IMG/VR virus record: IMGVR_UViG_3300037838_000203
Span: 1 to 43,083 of that record
Direction: 5' to 3' (one strand)
DNA: 43,083 nucleotides
Source of the DNA: a virus
Notes under the pieces: generated by a model
Told to the model about the DNA's origin: nothing
The model's database searches: none
What the model saw: only the letters and a program-made list of their open reading frames with translations
Shown here: piece by piece, positions 37,913 through 43,083 of the stretch
Layout of the letters: each line of letters starts with the position of its first letter
How positions within the stretch are numbered: the stretch's first letter is position 1
Translations under genes and position numbers: made by a program

Positions 37913-38542
37913 CTATTTGGTTAGGTATTTCCAACTGTATGGAAACTTCTCATCGCAGATGCTGTGTATCTGATCTGCAACGTCTCTGGTCTCTTTCTGC
38001 GTGTCAGGTTTGCATCTCAGGTTACACACCCTAGAGAATGCGTACAGTGTTCCAGACCAATACCATTCAGTCATCATTGATTGAGGTAAAACCATACGTG
38101 CCTGTTCAGGTGCAACACCTTTTTGCAATAGACTGTTGTACAGTATCAGACAGCTCTCCATTGTGGTCTCCATATTGTGATTAATTGTTTGGTCCAGTTC
38201 TACTTCTCCGTCTGAACCTTGTTTTGAATTCTGTGGTCTGCCTCTCCATGCGTCTGGTTTGTACAGCTCAGGTGGAAAGTCTACGTAACGTCTTGAAACT
38301 TCATTCCATACCAGTCCCACTTGGTGCTTTACAAGTTGTCGTGCAACGAAGATGGGAGCCTTGATCCTGAACTGCAGACTTGCGTGTGCGAATGGTGACC
38401 AGTGTTCGTGTTCTGCGAGATACTTAATCAACTTCTCGTCTGACTGTTCAAATGTTTTTTTAGTTTTGCTATAACTTACACGTGCCGCATTGACAACAGA
38501 CAAGTCTGTGCCCATTTTATCTATTAGTTCTACTTGCATCAT
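37913..38542 (-). CDS. thyX: Flavin-dependent thymidylate synthase ThyX
   Basis: This makes dTMP from dUMP using methylenetetrahydrofolate, FAD and NADPH, supplying thymidine for phage DNA. The ThyX motif appears as KHQVGLVWNEVSRRY (residues 72-86; Lys72, His73 in place of the usual Arg-His, and Gln74 in place of Arg). Other hallmarks are EHEHWSPFAHASLQF and the C-terminal ARMVLPQSMMTEWYWSGTLYAFSRV. The Lys/Gln variant is, from memory, common in marine phage ThyX. The length of 209 residues is normal. The start overlaps the SufT-like stop by ATGA. Confidence 0.95.
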   Translation of the reverse strand: MMQVELIDKMGTDLSVVNAARVSYSKTKKTFEQSDEKLIKYLAEHEHWSPFAHASLQFRIKAPIFVARQLVKHQVGLVWNEVSRRYVDFPPELYKPDAWRGRPQNSKQGSDGEVELDQTINHNMETTMESCLILYNSLLQKGVAPEQARMVLPQSMMTEWYWSGTLYAFSRVCNLRCKPDTQKETRDVADQIHSICDEKFPYSWKYLTK

Positions 38543-38937
38543 AGTCCCATTAAATCACGGATCTCAGGATTTATCATGTCTCGACCCCACTGTGGTTGCA
38601 TGGTAATTTTTACTTTACATTTCATGTTGGGTATGCTCTCAACTTTCTGTACAACATCCTTTGGTATCATGTCCGCCGCCGGACAGAATGCACTTGTAAG
38701 GCTCATCAACACGTGTACGTGGCCGTCTTCGGTTACCTTGACATCGTATATCAATCCAAGGTTATAGATGTCTACACTTATCTCAGGATCATAACACTCT
38801 TTCAGTTTCTCAACTATGCGAGGCATGTACTCCTGTTGTGTAGGCGGATGTTCTTTGATGTCACTTAGATCCGTTTTAAGTTGTGGATCCACTGTTGCAC
38901 TGTCGTTCGGTAACCATCCTAGTGGTGTTTCAATCAT
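38539..38937 (-). CDS. SufT/MIP18-like (DUF59) Fe-S assembly protein
   Basis: A 132-residue protein with a DUF59 domain from about residue 40: YDPEISVDIYNLGLIYDVKV, then HVHVLMSLTSAFCPAADMIPKDVVQKV, and a terminal RDMINPEIRDLMGL like the family's 'WxxxxMSxEGRxxLG' end. The conserved 'S..CP' is kept (SAFCPAA). SufT-type proteins help mature Fe-S enzymes. It overlaps SufE by 8 bp upstream and ThyX by 4 bp downstream, in one early operon with ferredoxin. Confidence 0.9.
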   Translation of the reverse strand: MIETPLGWLPNDSATVDPQLKTDLSDIKEHPPTQQEYMPRIVEKLKECYDPEISVDIYNLGLIYDVKVTEDGHVHVLMSLTSAFCPAADMIPKDVVQKVESIPNMKCKVKITMQPQWGRDMINPEIRDLMGL

Positions 38938-39331
38938 TTGCTATCCTTATTATTCTATCTATCAGTTCTCCAAGACCGTTCTGTCTCTGCATTGTCAATA
39001 GTTCTTTGATGCCTAGTGGTGTGAAACTCTCCACAGTCAGATTTGCCACTTCGCTTTTTTGTTCTCCATTAACAATATCTGTTACTACTTTTGCAGTGCC
39101 TTTGCTGATGTGTGCATCTCCGTCAACTTGATATATCATTGTGCCGTCATCTTTTGCACCACCTATCACCCATAGTTTACTTGCACAACCACGGATCCTG
39201 TTGTCGTCTATTTTTACAGACTCCGGTAGGGGTTCTAGATCTTTTGCCTTACCTATGAGATAGTGTAGCCTGTCGTGTCCTTCTAGCAGTTTCAAATTCT
39301 CCCCCATTTCTGCTATTTTGTCTGTTATCAT
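38930..39331 (-). CDS. sufE: SufE-like sulfur acceptor
   Basis: This accepts sulfane sulfur from a cysteine desulfurase (SufS type) for Fe-S assembly. It has the SufE signature GHDRLHYLIGKAKDLEPLP, then NRIRGCASKLWVIG with the acceptor Cys49, GDAHISKGTAKVV and a C-terminal PLGIKELLTMQRQNGLGELI. The length of 133 residues is normal. No desulfurase is in the window, so a host enzyme is the likely partner. It overlaps the 60-residue upstream gene by ATGA and the SufT-like gene by 8 bp. Confidence 0.93.
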   Translation of the reverse strand: MITDKIAEMGENLKLLEGHDRLHYLIGKAKDLEPLPESVKIDDNRIRGCASKLWVIGGAKDDGTMIYQVDGDAHISKGTAKVVTDIVNGEQKSEVANLTVESFTPLGIKELLTMQRQNGLGELIDRIIRIAND

Positions 39332-39510
39332 TTTTTTTCTGTTTTAAAAGGCAGATTTTTTCCTGACAGTTCATCTTGCGTTGCTTCGATGTCTTTCTTC
39401 ATTTGGAATCCATATCCCTCTCTACCCAGTTGGTGTATCTTTGGGTCGAACTGTGAATTCTCACTTGCCTGCTTTTCTCTTTGCTTTTGCCATTTTGATT
39501 TTTTCTTCAT
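39328..39510 (-). CDS. Small basic unknown protein
   Basis: A 60-residue highly charged protein (KSKWQKQREKQASENSQFDPKIHQLG, then GFQMKKDIEATQDELSGKNLPF). It lies 1 nt after the ferredoxin stop and overlaps the SufE start, so it is a firm operon member. No zinc or cluster motif. It could be a small Fe-S accessory or simply a conserved phage gene; unknown. Confidence 0.65.
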   Translation of the reverse strand: MKKKSKWQKQREKQASENSQFDPKIHQLGREGYGFQMKKDIEATQDELSGKNLPFKTEKK

Positions 39511-39511
39511 G

Positions 39512-39835
39512 TTATTTGTCCTTAAAATATTTTTCTAGTCTCCCTTGTTCTCCTGAATGTTTTTCATAGTCAGGCATGGGATCTTTCTTTTCTGACAGCA
39601 CTGCCCACTCTTGCGACCACTTGCCGTTGAACTCCACCCACTTTGCTCCTTCTTCGTCTGTGTCAGGCAATATTGCATCTTCCGGACACTCCGGCTCACA
39701 AACACCACAGTCTATGCACTCGTCGGGATTGATCACCAGCATGTTCTCGCCCTCATAGAAACAGTCCACTGGACACACTTCCACACAGTCAGTGTGCTTA
39801 CACATTATACACTTGTCGTTTACTGTGTATGTCAA
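39512..39835 (-). CDS. Ferredoxin with two Fe-S clusters (FdxA type)
   Basis: A 107-residue electron carrier. Starting at a TTG at 39835 (the protein then begins MTYTVNDKC as the family does), the clusters are held by Cys9, 12, 17, 21 and 25 (CIMCKHTDC...CPVDC) and Cys40, 43, 46, 50 ([11 protein letters not shown]), the seven-iron FdxA pattern. A longer TTG start at 39892 would overlap the upstream gene by 53 bp and adds residues not found in the family. The start lies 4 nt after the upstream stop. It may serve ThyX, the radical SAM protein or Fe-S assembly. Confidence 0.9.
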   Translation of the reverse strand: MTYTVNDKCIMCKHTDCVEVCPVDCFYEGENMLVINPDECIDCGVCEPECPEDAILPDTDEEGAKWVEFNGKWSQEWAVLSEKKDPMPDYEKHSGEQGRLEKYFKDK

Positions 39836-39839
39836 TGTA

Positions 39840-40025
39840 CTAGAGTTTCGATAGTGACTCGAGCTTATCTTCTGCGTGTGCAAGTATCTCAAGTTTCTTC
39901 TCAGCAGTCACAACATAGTCTATATGTTCTGCGACACCAATTGGATTCGCCAGGAATACTCTCAGATCTGCTTTCGCTACTTCAATATCGCCTTCTAATT
40001 TTTTAATCAATGCTTCTTTGATCAT
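39840..40025 (-). CDS. Small helical protein common in marine T4-like phages
   Basis: A 61-residue coiled helical protein ([21 protein letters not shown], then [24 protein letters not shown]). I recall a closely similar small protein ('...LxGDIxxAKAxxxVxxxNPxGxxEHxDxV...') in T4-like cyanophages. It opens the ferredoxin-SufE-SufT-ThyX operon behind a sigma-70 promoter (40043-40071) and an AGGAGAAACA ribosome site. Function unknown. Confidence 0.75.
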   Translation of the reverse strand: MIKEALIKKLEGDIEVAKADLRVFLANPIGVAEHIDYVVTAEKKLEILAHAEDKLESLSKL

Positions 40026-40042
40026 TGTTTCTCCTATGTGTA

Positions 40043-40071
40043 ATTGTATATTTAATTGTAGTACTTGTCAA
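40043..40071 (-). promoter_or_regulatory. Sigma-70-type promoter of the Fe-S/ThyX operon
   Basis: On the minus strand TTGACA (40066-40071) is followed after 17 nt by TACAAT (40043-40048). Unlike most promoters here it leaves a leader of about 10-15 nt, with a clear AGGAG site before the ATG at 40025. A late-like ATTAAATA lies within the spacer. Confidence 0.78.
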
Positions 40072-41409
40072 CTACCAAAAATATTTGTCTTTGAAGTCCA
40101 ATAATTTCCTTATGCAGACAAAATCGTCTAAAAAATAGTGGTTACTGGTATGGCTCCTTACATCGTGTGTGTACTCTTTGTGTTTGGTAAACCATAACAC
40201 GTTTGTCTTCTCTAAATCAAATTTATTACATACAGAGTCCGCCTCACCTTTATACCGATTGTAAGTGTAATCAACTGCAAATTTTTCTATTAATCTTAAA
40301 AAGATGTTTGGTTGTAGTTTTTGATAGTAACCCCATTTTTGTTGGAAATTGGTTGCGTCATTTATTGTTTTTTTTGACCATCTCCAAGCAGGACGTAGGT
40401 CATGTATGGGCCATGCTTTATTCATACTAAAATACACTTCGTCAACTAGATTTAAATCAATATCAACAACATCTGTTGAAACAGGAGACCAAGTTAAATC
40501 AAGTCCTATATAACAATTTTTACTTCTTGCTTCTTCTATCTTCTTTACAAGAGTTTTGTTGTCATACCACGGAGACGGGTACTCAAATAAGACATGCTGG
40601 TTTTCTTCTATATCCTCGAAAGCATTTTTCAATTCTAAATTGGTGTCTTTTGTTACCTCTCCGATGAAATAATAGTGCTTTGGTGCGAGATAAATTTTGT
40701 CCTTACATCTATTGATAAAAGAATCTAAAAAAGTTATTACACCACTGCCGTAATTGAAAGATTCAAATTGGTCAATATTTCTAAACTTTAATATGTTTGA
40801 ATTTCCAATCCATTCTTCTAACTTTGCTCTCACTTGCTTGAAATCTAACAGTTGTTTGACGTCTTTTACTTGCAGACTATCCACAACATCTATAACAGTT
40901 TTGTCTTTGGGAGGTAGACACCCTGCGAATATGTATTTGTAATCTTCATAGATACTGTTGAAATTTTTTTCCCTGTATGGATTTCCTCTTGTATTCTCTT
41001 TTGGATTTTCAAATTCTTCATTAGCAATAAGCCAAGCGGCCTTTTTTAAAGTATCATTGGTTTGTTCAAGCACTACTTCCATAGACCCTGTATATCCAAA
41101 ATATAAATTATTTTTTATCTTGTCAACAGCATCGTGGTGATTTGATTTATCGATAGTATACTCCAATACCTTTACTTCGTTAGTGAAGTCGCCGTCATTT
41201 ATCTTAAAGTATTTTAATGTTGCAAACGATTTCGTGTCTGTTGGATCTTTCTTTGAAAAGTTTATTTGAAGTACATTATGAACTTTAAGTAAGTGCCCGT
41301 GTATTGTATTTCCTATAACTGAACGTCCGTTAATTTTAACATCAACTGCACAATCACCAACTAAATCAAATGCATATTCAATTTTTTCAATAGGAAAGTC
41401 AAATTTCAT
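40072..41409 (-). CDS. Degenerate PLP-dependent transferase-fold protein, tentative
   Basis: A 445-residue protein. The second half follows the order of fold-type-I PLP enzymes: FNYGSGVITFLDSFINRC (cofactor-binding start), HVLFEYPSPWYDNKTLVKKIEEARSK, then CYIGLDLTWSP (in place of 'xxDExY'), DEVYFSMNKAWPIHDLRPAWRWSKK (in place of 'SxSKxxxxxGxRxGW', with a candidate Lys near 332). The N-terminal 150 residues are a separate beta-rich region. The Asp and Lys are at the expected spacing, but other motifs are weak, so enzymatic activity is uncertain. It ends the ClpS-Grx operon; its ATG overlaps the glutaredoxin stop. Confidence 0.55.
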   Translation of the reverse strand: MKFDFPIEKIEYAFDLVGDCAVDVKINGRSVIGNTIHGHLLKVHNVLQINFSKKDPTDTKSFATLKYFKINDGDFTNEVKVLEYTIDKSNHHDAVDKIKNNLYFGYTGSMEVVLEQTNDTLKKAAWLIANEEFENPKENTRGNPYREKNFNSIYEDYKYIFAGCLPPKDKTVIDVVDSLQVKDVKQLLDFKQVRAKLEEWIGNSNILKFRNIDQFESFNYGSGVITFLDSFINRCKDKIYLAPKHYYFIGEVTKDTNLELKNAFEDIEENQHVLFEYPSPWYDNKTLVKKIEEARSKNCYIGLDLTWSPVSTDVVDIDLNLVDEVYFSMNKAWPIHDLRPAWRWSKKTINDATNFQQKWGYYQKLQPNIFLRLIEKFAVDYTYNRYKGEADSVCNKFDLEKTNVLWFTKHKEYTHDVRSHTSNHYFLDDFVCIRKLLDFKDKYFW

Positions 41410-41633
41410 TACTCTGAGAGTTTTTTCTCTAACTCGTAGTAACCGCCAAGATGTTCACCGTCTAGCCAAATCTGTGGCATGGTCCTTGCGTTAGGCACAA
41501 GTTCTAATAGATCCTGTATCTTGTGACCTTCTGCTATGTTCTTCTCTTCGTACTCGATGCCTTTGTTCTTCAGTAAGTTTTTTGCTTTTGTACAATACGG
41601 ACAGGCCGGCTTGCTCCATACTACTGCTTTCAT
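41409..41633 (-). CDS. Glutaredoxin
   Basis: A 74-residue dithiol glutaredoxin, active site CPYC (Cys11, Cys14) after WSKPA, then KGIEYEEKNI and TMPQIWLDGEHLGGYYEL, which holds the cis-Pro and the glutathione-binding GGY. The ATG at 41633 is chosen because it overlaps the upstream membrane-gene stop by ATGA and gives the family length. It may keep a phage reductase or Fe-S proteins reduced. Confidence 0.93.
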   Translation of the reverse strand: MKAVVWSKPACPYCTKAKNLLKNKGIEYEEKNIAEGHKIQDLLELVPNARTMPQIWLDGEHLGGYYELEKKLSE

Positions 41634-41836
41634 TCGTCGTCTCCTAACATTTGTTTTGCCCTGACCCATCCGTAAAACACGAGATCGAACCAAAGCCAGT
41701 TTATTATAAATCCTAATTTAGTGAAATGCAATCCTAAAAGATATCCTGGCAGGAAGAACATCACAAGCCAAAACGTGAAAAGGTATCGTCTTATGTAGTT
41801 ACGTGGTATTGCCCAGAACAGCCAATTGCTAATCAT
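41630..41836 (-). CDS. Small membrane protein
   Basis: A 68-residue protein with two hydrophobic segments (YLFTFWLVMFFLPGYLLGL and FIINWLWFDLVFYGWV) and a basic loop (PRNYIRRY). It lies 4 nt after the 112-residue gene and overlaps the glutaredoxin start by ATGA. No family recognised. Confidence 0.65.
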   Translation of the reverse strand: MISNWLFWAIPRNYIRRYLFTFWLVMFFLPGYLLGLHFTKLGFIINWLWFDLVFYGWVRAKQMLGDDE

Positions 41837-41840
41837 ACTA

Positions 41841-42179
41841 TTAATTATTGACTTTGTCTAGCAAGATTCTGATCTTTGGAATCTGCACTATGCCTTTGAC
41901 GTGTAAGATAAGTTTGTAAACAGGAGCAAAAATCCAGTGTGCGTTAGTAAGTCTAGTGGTGTAAATGAAAAAACTTTGTATTATGTCGAAGCACTCCTCT
42001 ACGTCATTCTCGAGTGCATTGGCTTTGAGCACGTCTTGAGAAAGTTTTAACAGGATTGTGTTGAATCTCGCACACGCATAATCCAGTGTTCCGGTGTACT
42101 TGTCTATGTGTCCGGGGGTCACATCTTGGATGAAATCAACTACAGCCTGATTCCTCTCAACGTAACTTCGGAAGTCCAT
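41841..42179 (-). CDS. Unknown helical protein after ClpS
   Basis: A 112-residue helical, soluble protein (start MDFRSYVERNQAVVDFIQDV), with a hydrophobic C-terminal stretch (AHWIFAPVYKLILHVKGIV). Its ATG overlaps the ClpS stop (TAATG), so it is translated with ClpS and may cooperate with it. No family recognised. Confidence 0.65.
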   Translation of the reverse strand: MDFRSYVERNQAVVDFIQDVTPGHIDKYTGTLDYACARFNTILLKLSQDVLKANALENDVEECFDIIQSFFIYTTRLTNAHWIFAPVYKLILHVKGIVQIPKIRILLDKVNN

Positions 42180-42487
42180 TACTGCTTCTTGACTTTGACC
42201 TGTAGTGGGAAGTTCTCCTGTCTGGCCGCGAGTGTTGTTTCAATACCCTTCTGCTCTGCCACTTCATGAACATAAGAACCAACGATGCCCTGTCCGTCCT
42301 CGTGAATTTTTCTTGTAATGTTATGTGCCTGCTCAGGTGTCTTGTTGTAGATCTGTTTGAGAACCTTTACAACGAACTCCATAGTTGTTATACTGTCGTT
42401 GAGGAATATCACATCGTACATTCCAGGCTCGTCTAGTTTAATTTTTTCTTTAGTAAGTGTTTGTATATCTGTCATATCTTGTATCAT
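42179..42487 (-). CDS. clpS: ClpS adaptor of the Clp protease
   Basis: The product delivers N-end-rule proteins to host ClpAP. The ClpS core is clear: YDVIFLNDSITTMEFVVKVL (N-degron pocket, with the LNDxxTTMEFV signature), the YNKTPEQAHNITRKIHEDG helix and VGSYVHEVAEQKGIETTLAARQENFPLQV. The length of 102 residues is normal. A phage ClpS may redirect host proteolysis. The ATG at 42487 is 5 nt after a perfect TATAAT; a second ATG four codons on (42475) is possible. Confidence 0.94.
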   Translation of the reverse strand: MIQDMTDIQTLTKEKIKLDEPGMYDVIFLNDSITTMEFVVKVLKQIYNKTPEQAHNITRKIHEDGQGIVGSYVHEVAEQKGIETTLAARQENFPLQVKVKKQ

Positions 42488-42492
42488 CCATT

Positions 42493-42520
42493 ATTATAGC
42501 ATATCTACACAAGTTGTCAA
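42493..42520 (-). promoter_or_regulatory. Sigma-70-type promoter of the ClpS operon
   Basis: On the minus strand TTGACA (42515-42520) is followed after 16 nt by TATAAT (42493-42498), both exact, then 5 nt to the first ATG at 42487. It is one of the strongest promoters seen and implies a leaderless message. Confidence 0.85.
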
Positions 42521-42527
42521 TTATGGA

Positions 42528-42548
42528 AGGGTGGCATATTACCACCCT
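42528..42548 (-). terminator. Hairpin terminator after the Hsp20 gene
   Basis: On the minus strand AGGGTGG, a 7-nt loop and CCACCCT form a perfect 7-bp stem about 12 nt after the Hsp20 stop, followed by TTCC rather than a long U-run. It separates the Hsp20 gene from the ClpS promoter. Confidence 0.65.
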
Positions 42549-42560
42549 ATCCACTTTGCT

Positions 42561-43010
42561 TTACTTGATTTCGATAGTTTTTGCTTTCTTGTGTTCTGGA
42601 ATAATTCTTTCCATACTCACTTTAAGCAAACCATCTTTAAGTTCCGCACCTTTGACCTCAACATCATTAGCAATAGTAAATGTTCTTGTGAACATTCTTT
42701 TTGATATGCCTCTGTGTTGCATTCCGTCGTCGTATTTCTCAACTTCGTCTGCCGGATCTTTGTTTGGTTTTGATTTTACAGTGAGCAAGTTTTCTTTGTA
42801 CTCAACTATGATGTCATCTTTACCAAATCCTGCAAGTGCAAGTTCTACGTCATAGGTGTTCTCACCAGTCTTCACTATGTTGTATGGTGGGAAATTGCCA
42901 GTTCCTCTGAAGAAACTGTCGTCCATCATGGCATCGAAGTGATCGAACCAGTCGTCAAATCCTACTGTGTGTGGTCTTAGGTTATTAAAAATAGATAGAT
43001 GTTTTGTCAT
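42561..43010 (-). CDS. Hsp20/alpha-crystallin small heat-shock protein
   Basis: A 149-residue holdase chaperone. The alpha-crystallin domain spans about residues 40-135: PPYNIVKTGENTYDVELALAGFGKDDI, ENLLTVKSKPN, RGISKRMFTRTFTIANDVEVKGAELKDGLLKVSMERI, with a C-terminal tail KKAKTIEIK. The N-terminal region has paired Phe/Asp (DDWFDHFDAMMDD). Similar genes are standard in marine T4-like phages and may protect virion assembly. Preceded by AGGAGG and a late box (43074-43081) with a 63-nt leader. Confidence 0.94.
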   Translation of the reverse strand: MTKHLSIFNNLRPHTVGFDDWFDHFDAMMDDSFFRGTGNFPPYNIVKTGENTYDVELALAGFGKDDIIVEYKENLLTVKSKPNKDPADEVEKYDDGMQHRGISKRMFTRTFTIANDVEVKGAELKDGLLKVSMERIIPEHKKAKTIEIK

Positions 43011-43073
43011 TGCTGTCCTCCTATGTTAGCAAGGTTAATGTATGAAGATCCTATCTAAAGCAATCTTCAACTG

Positions 43074-43081
43074 TATTTATT
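43074..43081 (-). promoter_or_regulatory. Late-type promoter of the Hsp20 gene
   Basis: The minus strand reads AATAAATA, 63 nt upstream of the ATG at 43010. It is the longest leader among the late boxes found. Confidence 0.55.
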
Positions 43082-43083
43082 AT

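Noticed and set aside
39836-39892. Longer ferredoxin start (TTG at 39892)
   Set aside because: It overlaps the upstream gene by 53 bp and adds 19 residues not found in the FdxA family; the TTG at 39835 reproduces the usual N-terminus.
1-43083. tRNA, rRNA, CRISPR array, insertion sequence or integrase
   Set aside because: Gaps between genes are under about 100 bp once small genes are counted, none folds as a tRNA by eye, and no repeat-spacer pattern or transposase/integrase motif is seen.

Overview
The window looks like a stretch of a lytic marine T4-like myovirus genome, not a bacterial chromosome. The diagnostic genes are a T4 gp44-type clamp loader, a gp31/GroES-type co-chaperonin, Hsp20, ClpS, ThyX, a family of tail proteins sharing a 'NIGSxANDGTGDxLR' N-terminus, and T4-type late promoter boxes (one exact TATAAATA, many one-base variants). 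Genes are packed with ATGA or TAATG overlaps and almost all lie on the minus strand. I see no integrase, tRNA, rRNA, insertion sequence or CRISPR array. The host cannot be named from the sequence. A marine Gram-negative host is inferred from the TolC and HlyD components and from resemblance to cyanophage and pelagiphage families.

Layout. 1-4335: clamp loader with a homing endonuclease coupled in front of it, a ParB-fold protein, a zinc protein and GroES. 4364-14806: a fragment of DNA polymerase III alpha, conserved phage proteins and a virion/tail block of Ig-like and repetitive structural proteins (four tandem paralogues). 14838-23203: accessory metabolism, with an A-type Fe-S carrier, sugar or lipid modification candidates, QueD-like protein, an MBD4-type DNA glycosylase, a HIT protein, a 3'-5' exonuclease and several unknown families, some present as paralogue pairs. 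23238-33293: a 10-kb block with a 1209-residue RTX-type secreted protein, TolC, an ABC membrane domain with no ATPase, a short HlyD, a membrane protein, a CHASE2 adenylate cyclase and two small membrane/coiled-coil proteins. 33360-37053: YqgE, a radical SAM protein, a chimeric YqgE fragment and a large unknown protein. 37070-43010: sugar dehydrogenase, ThyX, SufT-like, SufE, ferredoxin, a PLP-fold-like protein, glutaredoxin, ClpS and Hsp20.

Two promoter classes are visible. Near-perfect sigma-70 promoters (TTGACA, 16-17 nt, TATAAT) precede the ClpS, ferredoxin/SufE/SufT/ThyX, sugar dehydrogenase, exonuclease/HIT, glycosylase and 19102-19410 operons, suggesting early host-polymerase transcription. 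T4-late-like boxes precede the tail genes, Hsp20, the large unknown protein at 35560-37053 and the key genes of the secretion block. In many genes of both classes the box ends only 5-8 nt before the start codon, implying leaderless or nearly leaderless mRNAs.

The most interesting system is the apparently late-expressed phage type I secretion module with its own secreted substrate and its own cyclic-nucleotide cyclase (23544-33293). Its ABC component has only the membrane domain, so it must borrow an ATPase, use one encoded elsewhere in the phage, or work without one. Other points of note: a five-gene Fe-S/thiol set, a YqgE duplication flanking a radical SAM gene, a polymerase III alpha fragment that stops just before the catalytic aspartates, and a 13-bp overlapping bidirectional late promoter.
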